Shown here: positions 1-9,417 of the stretch, piece after piece | Layout of the letters: each line of letters opens with the position of its first letter | Position numbering within the stretch: the first letter of the stretch is position 1 | Origin: Jimgerdemannia flammicorona | Lineage: Eukaryota > Mucoromycota > Endogonomycetes > Endogonales > Endogonaceae | NCBI GenBank assembly: GCA_003990745.1 | Contig: RBNI01001177.1 | Span: forward strand, 1 to 23,868 | Reading direction: 5' to 3' | DNA: 23,868 nucleotides | Program-made: the position numbers and the translations under genes | The notes under the pieces: model-generated | What the model was told of the DNA's origin: nothing | The model's input: the letters and a program-made list of their open reading frames with translations, nothing else | The model's database searches: none

Positions 1-27
1 AAAAAAAAAAAAAAAAAAAAAAAAAAA
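1..27 (+). repeat. A27 homopolymer at the window edge
   Basis: The window opens with 27 A residues followed directly by the terminal repeat at 36. It may be the poly(A) tail of a retroelement lying to the left, or simply a point where assembly stopped. No target-site duplication can be tested because the left flank is absent. Confidence 0.8.
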
Positions 28-35
28 CAGGGTAT

Positions 36-1763
36 GAATTTACTTAAGAGTAGTTTGTGGATTATTAAATAGATTTATTTGCTATTTATGATATTACTCT
101 ACTAGGAGTAGTTGTATAAGGAATATTGTTGGGAAGTATTTAGGAGCTGTGTTCAGATTATTCTTATCTGAGTTTCTGAGGTCTGGGAGAGTGGATATTT
201 ATACTAATAGGAGGCTATCTGAACTATGCTAAATATGAATATAGCACTTAGTGCCTTACTAAGTTGGATTATAGTCATATAGTACAAGTATGAACTGATA
301 TATCAAGAGATCATCTGACTGCTAAGTCAGTATATAGTTATATTATACAAGGCTAATCTAACTATATATACTAATGGCTGCTAAGTTATCTATAGATTTA
401 GATACTATCTGGATAGTTTTCAATGACATCACTATTAATGATATCATCTCTGATGAAGTAGTTATCTAGGAAGAGTAGTTCTCAGATTACTTCTCTCTGT
501 TTACTTAGATAATAATACATATATTGGGACCTCATCACTATTCTACAGGATAGCATCATCTATCTCATATGCTGAGTATGGAGTTAGTAAGCAAAGAAGA
601 GGTATATTATCTTTACTTTCATCAGATTCACTGTTCACATACCTTCTATAGGTTATGGTACTATGTGTTGCTGAGTTGTAGTATACTGGCAATTGTACTT
701 TATGTCACTCATACTCAGAGAGTGAAGTTGTTGGTTTGATCTCAAGAGTTGTCTAGAGATATATATAAGTTGTATTCTCTAGTCTCTTTATTATAGTTGA
801 AGTAATTAAACATGAATGTGGGTTGGTACTCATACTAGTGGTCATTATTTCAATAGGTCTCATAGGTAGTTATGAACTATTGTAAGTTCATTGGCAAGAT
901 TGGTGGAGTGATCAGGGCTGATAGAGATCCTTGGCTAGAGATTATATCAATATTAGAGGGATTATTATCTTCTGCTCTATTATTATTAAACTGGATTATA
1001 TCATAGACATCCTTTATAGTATATCCAACTTGAGGCATTTGTAGGATATAGTCATCAGGGTATAGAAAGGTTCTCTCTGTAGTTTGAACATACTCAATAT
1101 ACTTATGGTTGAGTTCTTATACCATATCATTGATTTATCTATAAGAAGAGTGGCAACTATTTTAGCAGTAGTAACTCAGAGATGGGGAATAAAGATACTA
1201 TACTCATAAAAGAGTTCACAGTGTTTACAGATAATGAGTTTCTGGTATTGAGACATCTGGATAATATCTATATTATGGTAGTATTTGACCATATCTTCCA
1301 GAAGGCATCTGATCTGATAGTAGCTTGAGATTTGTCCAATTTGATAGACTTTACTAAGTATGTTCAGAGTATTCCATCAGGCTTTTATGAAGTAAAAAGA
1401 TGCCAGGCTATAGATATTTATGAGAAGTAGAGTAGATATAACTCAGTTAATAATAGTATTCCAAATATCAGAATAGATGCAGTTATAGATCTCAGTAGTC
1501 ATATTTGTATATATGTTTAAGAGTTATAGTTGTTTGTTTAGTTTGTTGTGGTTCTCTGTTTCAATATATCTAAGTACTTGATATATATATATTTAGTTCT
1601 GATTAATAAGATTCTGTTTATATAAATCTTATATTCTATAACTTTGAGTTAACTCAGATTTGTACTTTATGACTTCATTTTGACTCAGCTTTATAATCTT
1701 GTATGTGATTTTCAGATTTGTTCAGAAGGTAATATGTGATTTCAATAGCTTGGAAGTTGTGCA
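36..1763 (-). mobile_element. Long terminal repeat, copy 1 (3' LTR of a minus-strand retroelement)
   Basis: This 1.73-kb block recurs in the same orientation at 4674-5617 and inverted at 15242-16950. In the element's sense (minus strand) it begins TGCACAAC and ends near CTTAAGTAAAT. The copies agree along their length apart from many C/T and G/A transitions. Copies 2 and 3 are both followed by the same leader and Gag start, while copy 1 follows the end of the Gag-dUTPase region. That arrangement makes these the LTRs of one family. Clean target-site duplications and a primer-binding site could not be identified, so the end points are accurate to a few bases only. The LTR is unusually long and contains a decayed reading frame, listed separately. 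Confidence 0.8.
398..1502 (-). pseudogene. Decayed reading frame inside the terminal repeat (copy 1)
   Basis: The minus strand shows a frame of about 365 codons that starts MTTEIYN and ends DSI plus TAA at 398-400. The same start, stop and much of the middle are read in the copy at 15499-16593. In-frame stops are TAG, TAA or TGA where CAG, CAA or CGA would restore sense. At one site this copy keeps CAG where the other copy has TAA. A CKHC motif (1218-1229) is followed about 15 residues later by HL, which is vaguely like a fungal zinc-finger signature. The middle is acidic, and the C-terminus (YFIRDD, then IENY) is also acidic. I do not recognise the family. The OrsD-type CxxC...HL zinc-finger fold is one possibility, at low confidence. 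At least one frameshift is likely near the middle. Its position wholly inside an LTR is odd. Confidence 0.6.
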
Positions 1764-1911
1764 CTTACATCTTTATACCAGTTCATTGATATAAAAGAAG
1801 TAATCATCAATCATTTGAGAAGAGTACATGGGAGCATCAGTTACTTAGTACAAATCTATCTTTGATTTTCTTATAGAATTATTCTTCCTTATTCATAGTA
1901 GGTTGGGCTGG

Positions 1912-4610
1912 GGCCTTATTTGATGAGTTAAATCCTTTAGATCCTTGGATGGTAGGCAGTAGTTCAGGAACTTCTTTGACTATCAGAGTTAATTTGATTT
2001 TCTCAAATAGGATCTAGGTGATACAGAAACCAATGGAGATCTTGAATAATATCCAACTATAGTTTCAGATAAGAATAATAATTTCATCTATATAATCCTT
2101 ATCAATGACTCCTCTTTCTACTGAGAGTCTTTTTAATGCTAGGCTGCTGGGAGAGTATATTCTTCTAATATATCCTTCAGGAATTTGAATGCTGATTCCT
2201 ATATAGACTTGCTTGACTTCTCAGTTAGAAACTATAGATTCTTTGACTATATATAGGTCATATCCAGCTGCTTTTTGACTTTCTTTGGTTGGGGCCTTGG
2301 CAGTTGGTCTTAACTTGACAAAGTCTAGTATTTTAGTAGTCAGATTATTGAGGTTGTGCAGAGTAATAACAGTTGTACATATTGCTATTTGGGGTTTTCA
2401 GTTAGGGTAGATACTGGTCATATATCCTGTCTTTCAGCAATTAAAACATGCTCTGCTTCTTCAGAGTTCATTTCTTTCTCCTTTAGTAAGTTTCTTAAAG
2501 ATACTTGACTGGGTGAGTTCAGGATTTCTGAGTGTCCAAGAGGTGGATGTGGAGGGAGCTCAGGATGCTTTATGTTTGGGTTCTTCTTTCTTAGTCTAAG
2601 TTTTTTTCTTATTATTGAATTATCTTCAAGGCAGAATTAGTCCAGCTGTTAGGATTTTCTTGACCATAGTCTTGATTCTTATCAGGCACTATTGTTAGTG
2701 ATTACAACTAACTGAATATTCTTGTTCTCAGATTTTCTTGTAAGCTATTCAGATAGTATATCAAATAAATGGTCTGCTCTTTTACCATTTCATGCTTTAT
2801 TATTAGCAATATATCCTAGGCCAATAGTGTTCAGGAGTAACTCAAGTTTTGTACAGAAGGTTTCAAATTCCTCTTTGTCATATATATCAAATTTGAGATT
2901 ATGGAGTTTTACTTGAGATTTAGTAATCAGAGTTTTGCTGTAATATTGAGCAATTATGAGTTGTTTGAGTCCAGGGGCTACAGGATGGTCTCCATATTCT
3001 GGAGTATTATTTGCTACATTTTGAGCAATAACTGTAGGTGGGTATTCTATATAAGGGGTTTTTTAAGAAGAGTTCATCACCATTCTTCAGCAGGTCCTCA
3101 GAAGAATATAACAACTTAACAGACATAGGCCATAGTAGTAGCAAAGAGTAACTCCAGAGTATGGTCTTAATTATTTATCAGAAGACAGTCAGCAATTCAC
3201 TCATTAGTCTATTGATTAGCTTTAAAGTTAGTGTTAACTATACTAATAAAGCTTCAGACTTCCTGTATAGTATCATTGAAGATAGGCAGACTCAGACTTT
3301 TTGTTGGTTGAATCTGTTTAGCTAAGATAGTAATAGTTGCTGTCATTATGGCTACCTGGGCTGTGAGGTCTAGAATCTGTTGGTTTATCATATTGTTTAC
3401 TAGAGATAGTTGGACTACTGGTAGTAATATTACTGGTATAACTTGAGATATTAGTGCAGAGTGTAATAGTGTTCTTTGAGTCTATGTAAGTTGCTGAAGT
3501 AACTATTGTAGGTCTGGAGTAAGTGCTTGATAGATGACTGTCTATTACTATATAGATGTATTTTGTTCTGATAGAGGTATATCTCCTTCTATAATATATC
3601 TGGGATCAAATTTACTGAGATACTCCTCCTTCTCTTTGCTTGGATCTCTGTATAGTTGAGTTTGCTCAGTATCAAAGTAGATAGTATCAGTTATATATCA
3701 GATTTCAGATGGGCTTAACTCAAGAGTTTGATCTGATTTAGTATTGATTTCAGTTTCAGATAGAGTTGTAGCTGGACCAGCTTCTGGTTTAGAGTCAAGT
3801 TGTTGATAAAGGATTTCTCTTACTTCTTCTTTAAGAATATAGTAGGCCTTATAATTCTGGAAGCAGTAGTATAAAGCAGTCTTGGTTCTGGTATAGTAAA
3901 AGTCAGTAGAGTTGAGCTACTTACCTATAGAGGCTCAGGCTTTATGAGAAATTAAGACTAAACAGACAGCTACTAGTTGTCCTAGGTTGTTTGGATTTGT
4001 AGAGCTAACAAAACTCTTATTGAGAAGAGTAAAAAAGGCTTCTATAAGACCTTCTTCATCTTGACTTGTGGGGTGTAGAGCAAGGAGTTCAGAATATAGA
4101 GTTTCACCTATCTATTGATTTAATTGGAGTACTTCTTTCTATAGATAAAGTCTGTCTCACTTTTTGTAGGTATAGAGGTCAAATTGTCCTTATATATCAA
4201 GTTCAATTCTCTTCAGATTGTTAGATAATTCAGGATAAATTTCAGTTCAAAGGTTGGACTTAATATTAATTTATAGAAATTCTCATAGAGATTTATAGCA
4301 GAGTAAGGAAGTATCTTGAAGCAGAATAGAATTGTAAACTGCTGCTACTAAGTTATAAGAGAGTTACTTATAAAAGTACCATTATATAGTTCTGAAAGAG
4401 CTTTCTGAAAGTTCTGAATATTTTAGAAAATCATTTTCTTTAAGATCAAGATCAATTTCATATAGAGTATATCCTCTATACTTATTGATTTCAAGATTGG
4501 ATTGACATCTCAACCAAAGTTCTTTTATGGACTAGTTTTAGATGTTCAGGATTTTCTGTATTTCACAAAGTTTAAGAAACTAAAACCAGCTTAGTTGAAT
4601 TGATATATTA
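1912..4610 (-). pseudogene. Gag-dUTPase polyprotein remnant of an LTR retroelement
   Basis: Reading the minus strand from about 4610 gives a long Gag-like frame broken by many TAG, TAA and TGA codons and probably a few indels. Near 4510-4590 it reads KELWLRCQSNLEI, near 3610-3680 EEYLSKFDPRYI, and near 3060-3090 GPAEEW, which resembles retroelement Gag (Retrotrans_gag type). At about 2405-2455 a zinc knuckle is still visible as CFNC...KTGY...SIYPN. The expected His and third Cys have become Tyr, both C-to-T/G-to-A type changes. The same frame then runs into a dUTPase domain at 1915-2290. The start is uncertain: the frame opens just inside the 5' LTR, and the truncated copy at 17005-17238 shows the same N-terminus. 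No protease, RT, RNase H or integrase was seen, so this copy is either deleted or non-autonomous. It is not functional. Confidence 0.75.
1915..2290 (-). pseudogene. dUTPase-like domain fused downstream of the Gag zinc knuckle
   Basis: dUTPase hydrolyses dUTP to dUMP and limits uracil entry into newly made DNA. The trimeric family has five motifs, and four to five can be read here in order. Motif 1 is AAGYDLY (2250-2271). Motif 2 is RIYSPSSLALK. Motif 3 is GVIDKDY followed by DEI. A damaged motif 4 reads GFCIT, then a stop, then ILFE, where the family has G-x-R-[IV]-A-Q. Motif 5 is QGSKGF (about 1931-1948) where the family has RGSxGFGSTG. The motif 4 and 5 losses (R to C, A to T, Q to stop, R to Q) are all C-to-T or G-to-A changes. 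The domain lies in the same frame as the Gag zinc knuckle about 45 codons upstream. The Gag-NC-dUTPase order resembles the layout of betaretroviruses, where dUTPase follows NC. The domain call is from motif order alone. Confidence 0.72.
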
Positions 4611-4673
4611 CTGAAAACAATACCCAATTAGAAAATTTTATAATATGGTTAGGAATGGGATCTAATGAGATAC

Positions 4674-5617
4674 AGATTTACTTAAGAGTGGTTTGTGAAT
4701 TATTAAATAGGTATATTCACTATTTATGATATTACTATACTAGGAGTAGTTGTGAAGGGATATTGTGGGAAAGTATTCAGAAGTTATATTCAGATTATTC
4801 TTATCTAAGATTCTGAAGTCTGAAGGAGGGGGTATTTATACTAATAGGAGGTTATCTGGACTATGCTAAATATAGATATAGTACTTAGTATCTTGCTGAG
4901 TCAGAATATAGTTATATAGTATAAGTGTAAACTGATATGTTAAGAGATTGTCTGACTGCTGAGTCAGTATGCCATCATATTATATAGAGCTAATCTAATA
5001 ACTGCTAATAACTACTAATAACTGCTAAGCTATCTATAGATTTAGATATTGTTTATAGTTTTTGATAATATTACTATTAATGATACAATCTCTGATAAAG
5101 TAGTTATCTAGGAAGAGTGGTTCTTGGATTACTTCTCTCTATTTACTCAGATAATAATATATTAGGACCTCATCACAATTTTATAAGATAGTATCATCTG
5201 TCTCATATACTGGATATGGAGTTGATGAGTGAAGGAAGGGTGCATCATCTTCACTTTCATCAGATTCACTGTCTGCATACCTTTTATAGATTATAGTACT
5301 ATGTACTGCTAGGTTGTAGTAAGCTGGTAACTATACTTCATGTTGCTCATACTTGGGTGGTAGAGTTGTTAGTTCAATCTTAAGGGTTGTTTATTTGGTT
5401 TATTATAGTTCTCTGTTTCAGCATGTCTGAGTGCTTAGTATTACATTCAGTCCTGATTGGTAAGATTCCATTTATATAAATCTTATATTCTGTAACTTTG
5501 AGTTGACTCAGCTTTATACTCTATAACTTTAGTTTGACTCAGTTTTGTAATCTTGTATGTGATTTCCAGATTTGTTCTGAGGATGATGTGTGATTTCAGT
5601 GGCTTGAAGGTTGTGCA
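4674..5617 (-). mobile_element. Long terminal repeat, copy 3 (5' LTR, internally deleted)
   Basis: This is the same repeat as 36-1763 and in the same orientation, but 784 bp shorter. The missing part corresponds to about 748-1531 of copy 1, and both edges of the gap lie in a short GTTGT sequence, suggesting deletion between small direct repeats. On its inner side (4350-4673) it is followed, in the minus-strand sense, by the leader and Gag start that also follow the copy at 15242-16950. The outer edge is GTTGTGCA at 5610-5617. The deletion removes most of the LTR-borne reading frame. Confidence 0.8.
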
Positions 5618-6110
5618 CTTATAAATTCTGAATAAAACTCCAAATCTTTCTCTGAGGTATATTGGAATAAGTAGCAAGATGAGGTACATTAGAATGAGCA
5701 GTGAGACAAGATGTTAGAATATGAGACAGAGCATTGAGATGAGAGGCAAGGTGTTGAAATGAGTAGTGAAAAAAGGCATAATAAGGTAAGGTACAGAAAA
5801 AGAGCAATGATGTAAGGCTCTCTTCTCCAGGAAATATATAATGAGCTAGTGTAGAGAGCCAGTATAATAAGAATCCTAAATAAAACTCTAAATCTTTCTC
5901 CAAGGCCATGAAGGCCATTGCTATTGAGGTGCATAGCATATCAGTGATGGTGCTGAAAATATAAAGCACCACATATCACATTTCCAGACATATGACTTAA
6001 AAATCTTCCAACCATGTCACCCAAAAAAACACAATTCAAAAAAATACCATAATGCTATAGACCACCCCCTGTTATAGATAATATTCATTAAAAAATAAGA
6101 CAGTTAATAT
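5618..6110. repeat. AT-rich non-coding stretch with a 33-bp direct repeat
   Basis: A 33-bp unit containing AATAAAACTC and AAATCTTTCTC occurs at about 5626-5658 and again at 5872-5904 with few mismatches. Between them lies GA-rich, low-complexity sequence. Frames in this stretch have no protein-like features. Like the retroelement to its left it contains no CpG that I can find. It could be the edge of another decayed element. Confidence 0.5.
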
Positions 6111-6194
6111 AATTATATATTAATAAATATTGGTGCAGTTCTCACAAGTATGCTTGTAACTTGCATCATATAATGCTAAGGAACGATGAATTAC

Positions 6195-6290
6195 GAAATC
6201 ACTACATCCTGATAGAAGTGTTGTGAAATTACTATCCCTGATATAGCGAAATTATCAAATCCTGATATAAAAGAAATTGCTATGTAAGTT
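6195..6290 (+). repeat. Short degenerate tandem motif
   Basis: Three to four imperfect copies of a roughly 25-bp motif (GAAATYA... then CCTGATA) begin at about 6195, 6225, 6248 and a partial one at 6273. Spacing is 30, 23 and 25 bp. The first CpGs of the window appear here (about 6184). The motif lies downstream of the minus-strand gene. Its function is unknown. Confidence 0.45.
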
Positions 6291-6698
6291 GCAAATCTAC
6301 AGAGTAATAATTATTATCTTTTCATATTTTACACATTGATGTATTCTTTATTTTTATTATCATTATATAATTATCCATAAGCTTTAGTCACCGTGAACAT
6401 TTGGTTGAATAAAAATAGTTTTGTACTCTATAATATGGCCCGAATTTGACCCACTCAAACAGGCAGTTAAACTGAGTTTTGATGACTCATAGTAAGTAAA
6501 AGAGCAGACCAACTATGTTTTTAAATTTTTAAATCAAGTGCATATTTTATTGATCACCACCCCTCAGAATACAAGACATCAGGAGTTATTATCTATAGGA
6601 AGTATCTGTCTAGCATATTTCTCCTTTGGTTTTGTTGATGTCAAAATCACTAAACCAGTAAACACTTTAAGTATTGGTGAATTTTACAATGAGTTTAG
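6291..6698. other. AT-rich region downstream of the minus-strand gene
   Basis: I see no gene, RNA or clear repeat here. It probably contains the 3' UTR of the gene ending at 6699. An 80-codon plus-strand frame that crosses it lacks an ATG start and overlaps the gene's last exon, so it is taken as chance. Confidence 0.4.
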
Positions 6699-9294
6699 TC
6701 AATTTGACTTGCATAGATTTTCTAATGTTGTAATACTTGATTCTATTTCTCTCTATAAATATAATATAAATAATATATAAGATAATGATTTAAAAATAAT
6801 ACTATACCCCAAAGTTCCATAATATAGAAAGTCCATGAAGAAGTTGATGATAATTATCCCAGTTAATAGATAAGGAGATCTTACCAATGCAAGTCATATG
6901 ATAGATTCTACTTGCTGGAAGATCCATTGACCAGACTTGTATCTCATGTCCTAATATTAAATTTAAAATCAATTAATTATATAATTTAAATTAAATAATT
7001 TGAAAATTCTTTACTTACCGTAAACATAGATGAACCAAACATGCAATTTTCGCATGATTGATATATCTCCCTTTGAAAGCTTTCCAGTAATATAATCTAA
7101 CAAGTCTCGCATTCCCCAAAAGCCACGCACACGGTCTTTAAGATATCTTGGTAGATCATTTGTTAGATGACCTACAGATATCTCAAGCATACCAATCTCA
7201 TAATCCGAGGTTCCTGGTGACTGCCAAAACCCATCAACTTTTAAACCTAATGGTTTTTCGTCCTCAGGTCCCAAGTTACGACGAACTGCTCGTCTTGCTG
7301 AACTTGCTGATAAGAGAATCTCTCCTCTACATTTAATAAAGAGATGATGATTTTGTTAATAAATAATAAGAAACATAATATAGTTCAAAATGATCACTAT
7401 TTGTGTAAAAGCCGCGAAAGCCGCAAGCCCGACCCGCGAAAGCCGCGAGCCGCGAAAACCGCAGAAGCCGCGAAAACCGCGAAAGCCGCGAAAACCGCAG
7501 AAGCCACGAAAACCGCGGAAGCCGCAAAACCCACGGAAGCCGCGAAAACCGCGAGCCGTAAAATCCGCAATCCGCCGCAGCCGCAAAGCCACAAGCAAGC
7601 CACAAGCCACAAAAGCCGATAGCCATGAAACCCCACCAAAGCCGCAATTCCGAAAGGCATTTATTTCTGAAGCAAACAACCAGTGATCAATGAATGTAAT
7701 ACATACGGAAGGTAGATTACTCCGCGATCACTTTTGTTAGCCAATAATCGAAACACAGTATGAATGAGAAGAGAGCCGAGAACTGACTCTTGAGCACGCG
7801 GAGTGTGAAAGGCACTTGATGGATGGAATACAGATTCTCCACTTTAGGGTGATATAGAAAATAAAAACACATATTAATAAATCAATGTAGAAACAGCATT
7901 TGCTTTATAGTTTACTATAGAATACTTACAACTACCATGTAATGTCTGTAAAAAATGACATCTGTGGATCGAGAGGGCCCTGTGATCTTACTCGATTGAC
8001 ACATGCGACATATTCGACCAATGAATCCTATAACCGGTGAATAAGAGAAATTTAGGTATATGTAGAGAAAGCACACAATCAAGAACAAATATAAAATCAT
8101 ATGAATACCGTTTGAAGCAGGTCATTAAAAAATTGTTGCGCCGACAAGGAAATTGGATGCTTGTGGTAATTTGTTGATGCCTGTAAATATTCCCAATCAG
8201 CCTTCTCGATCCAAGATAGACGTCGAACACCATCACCAACTCGGATTATCCCAAAACGAGAAGGGCTGGATAGATGAGAGGAGAATGACACTTAGAATAC
8301 ACTGTATTGGTGGTGAGAGGTAAAAAAAAAAAAAAAAAAAAAAAGACGAACGCGTAACGTACTGGGCACTTGGGATCGATTTCGGCCCACGGATCAGCTC
8401 AGTGGCAGACAGTCCAGAAGGTACCATCCAGGCATGCGGCGAGCTTCCATCTTCTGGAAATTGTAGAACGGGTGAGGGTGTCGCTTGACCGGGTTTCTGA
8501 AGAAATCGGACTAATATCTGCGTCGACCTCGAATTCATCATCATCCAGGCCATGCAACAGGGGAGAAGCACCTAACAGCGAGGCGGCACCCAAAGAAATG
8601 GACGAAGCATCCACAGACGATTCGAAATATAGCGGGTTCGAGGATGACGATGATGACTCCAGCCATGCTGCTGACGAAGATCCAGTTGTCAATGATGCGG
8701 CATCCGATGATGAAGGCCCGGTTTTCGATCTAATGACCACTGCCGATGAGGACAACGCAACATTCAACCTAGACATAGCCACCGATGAAGATGAAGCAGA
8801 CAGCATTTAGGACTATATGAATAATAATAACATAACATTGACAATGTCATCTTCAACATCGCATAAATGAATGAGTATTATTAACATACGTTTTCTTCGA
8901 CTTGTTGTAGGTTCTCCAAATTCTCGTAAGCTTGTCGCATTGGGGCTAAGCAGGTAGAAAACCGAAATGATGCATAAACAAGTTTGTTGCGTCTGAAACC
9001 TGGCAATTTGATACTCACTTTGTAAATTTTCTGGAGCCTTTGCACCAGGTTTTGAACCTTGGCAGGAAGCGTTGTAAGATTCTTGATTCTGCTCAGTGAA
9101 CGAGAGTACGCGTCCATCGTTTTGCACTTGTCGATCGGTGTGTCGCTCTTTTCCTGGCAGAACAAGGCGAAGTTGCCGGGAAGCCAGTTCTTTGCCTGGA
9201 CCAAAACGAAGAACTGATGGACACCCATTATATTCGGCGGACAAACGTAATCTCCAGGCACTTGTCCGAGGAACCGTTCGCGTACACTTTCCAT
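6699..9294 (-). CDS. Ten-exon orphan protein gene, about 497 aa
   Basis: I reconstruct exons (minus strand) at 9019-9294, 8890-8945, 8572-8729, 8363-8453, 8109-8265, 7936-8027, 7681-7841, 7019-7324, 6808-6950 and 6699-6752. The exons total 1494 nt in one open frame, from ATG (MESVRERF) to TGA. Introns are GT-AG; the best donors are GTGAGT (9018), GTACGT (8362) and GTAAGT (7018). Exon 3 borders, and the intron carrying the minisatellite, are the least certain. The N-terminal exon is mixed, exon 3 is Ser-rich, and exons 5-10 look like a compact folded domain. Stretches include KADWEYLQAS, EYVACVNRVRSQGPLD, ESVLGSLLIHTVFRLL, a central VDGFW...YEIGMLEISVGHL and GHEIQVWSMDLPASRI. The D...E-x-S pattern and the following DxxKG-like helix loosely recall a PD-(D/E)XK nuclease-type fold, which is inference only. 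I associate such proteins with expanded orphan families of Mucoromycota fungi but cannot check. No function is claimed. Confidence 0.72.
7406..7660. repeat. GC-rich 9-bp minisatellite inside an intron
   Basis: About 250 bp is built from a 9-bp unit, AAAGCCGCG, and its 18-bp variant AAAACCGCAGAAGCCGCG. It degenerates on the right to GCCACAAGC-type units, mostly by CG to CA changes. It contrasts sharply with AT-rich flanks. It sits between exon 7 (ending 7681) and exon 8 (starting 7324) of the minus-strand gene. Open frames through it (KAAKTAEAAK on one strand, FAVFAAS on the other) follow from the repeat and are not taken as protein. Confidence 0.85.
8322..8344 (+). repeat. A23 tract (T23 in the gene's sense strand)
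   Basis: The tract lies inside the proposed intron 8266-8362 of the minus-strand gene. There it reads as a T run between a GTACGT donor and a CTATCCAG acceptor, so it may act as an enlarged polypyrimidine tract. It could instead be the tail of a small retro-insertion. Confidence 0.6.
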
Positions 9295-9417
9295 GATAGT
9301 CAGATTCCTGGGTGAAGATATTTTGGTCACGTCCAAAGGCGGACAAACGTAATCTCCGGGCACTTGTCCAAGGAACTGTTTCGATTCCTGGGTGAAGATA
9401 TTTTGGTCACATCCAAA
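9236..9417. repeat. Tandem duplication over the gene's 5' end (102 bp + 80 bp)
   Basis: Two adjacent units, 9236-9337 and 9338-9417, both contain GGCGGACAAACGTAATCTCC, a block with CACTTGTCC, and CTGGGTGAAGATATTTTGG. The proximal unit carries an extra 22 bp holding the ATG at 9292-9294 used for the gene model. Because the lengths differ by 22 bp, the two units are read in shifted phases. The distal unit probably lies upstream of the coding region and lacks that ATG. Confidence 0.8.

Noticed and set aside
6538..6780. Plus-strand frame of 80 codons
   Set aside because: It starts at GTG, is antisense to the last exon and 3' flank of the orphan gene, and resembles no protein I know.
7333..7686. 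Several overlapping frames through the minisatellite on both strands
   Set aside because: All are repetitive translations of a 9-bp unit, and all coexist because the repeat length is a multiple of three.
8370..8810. Plus-strand acidic frame of 146 codons
   Set aside because: It has no ATG start. Its Asp/Glu runs are the complement of the Ser-rich exon of the minus-strand gene, which has flanking in-frame exons and splice sites.
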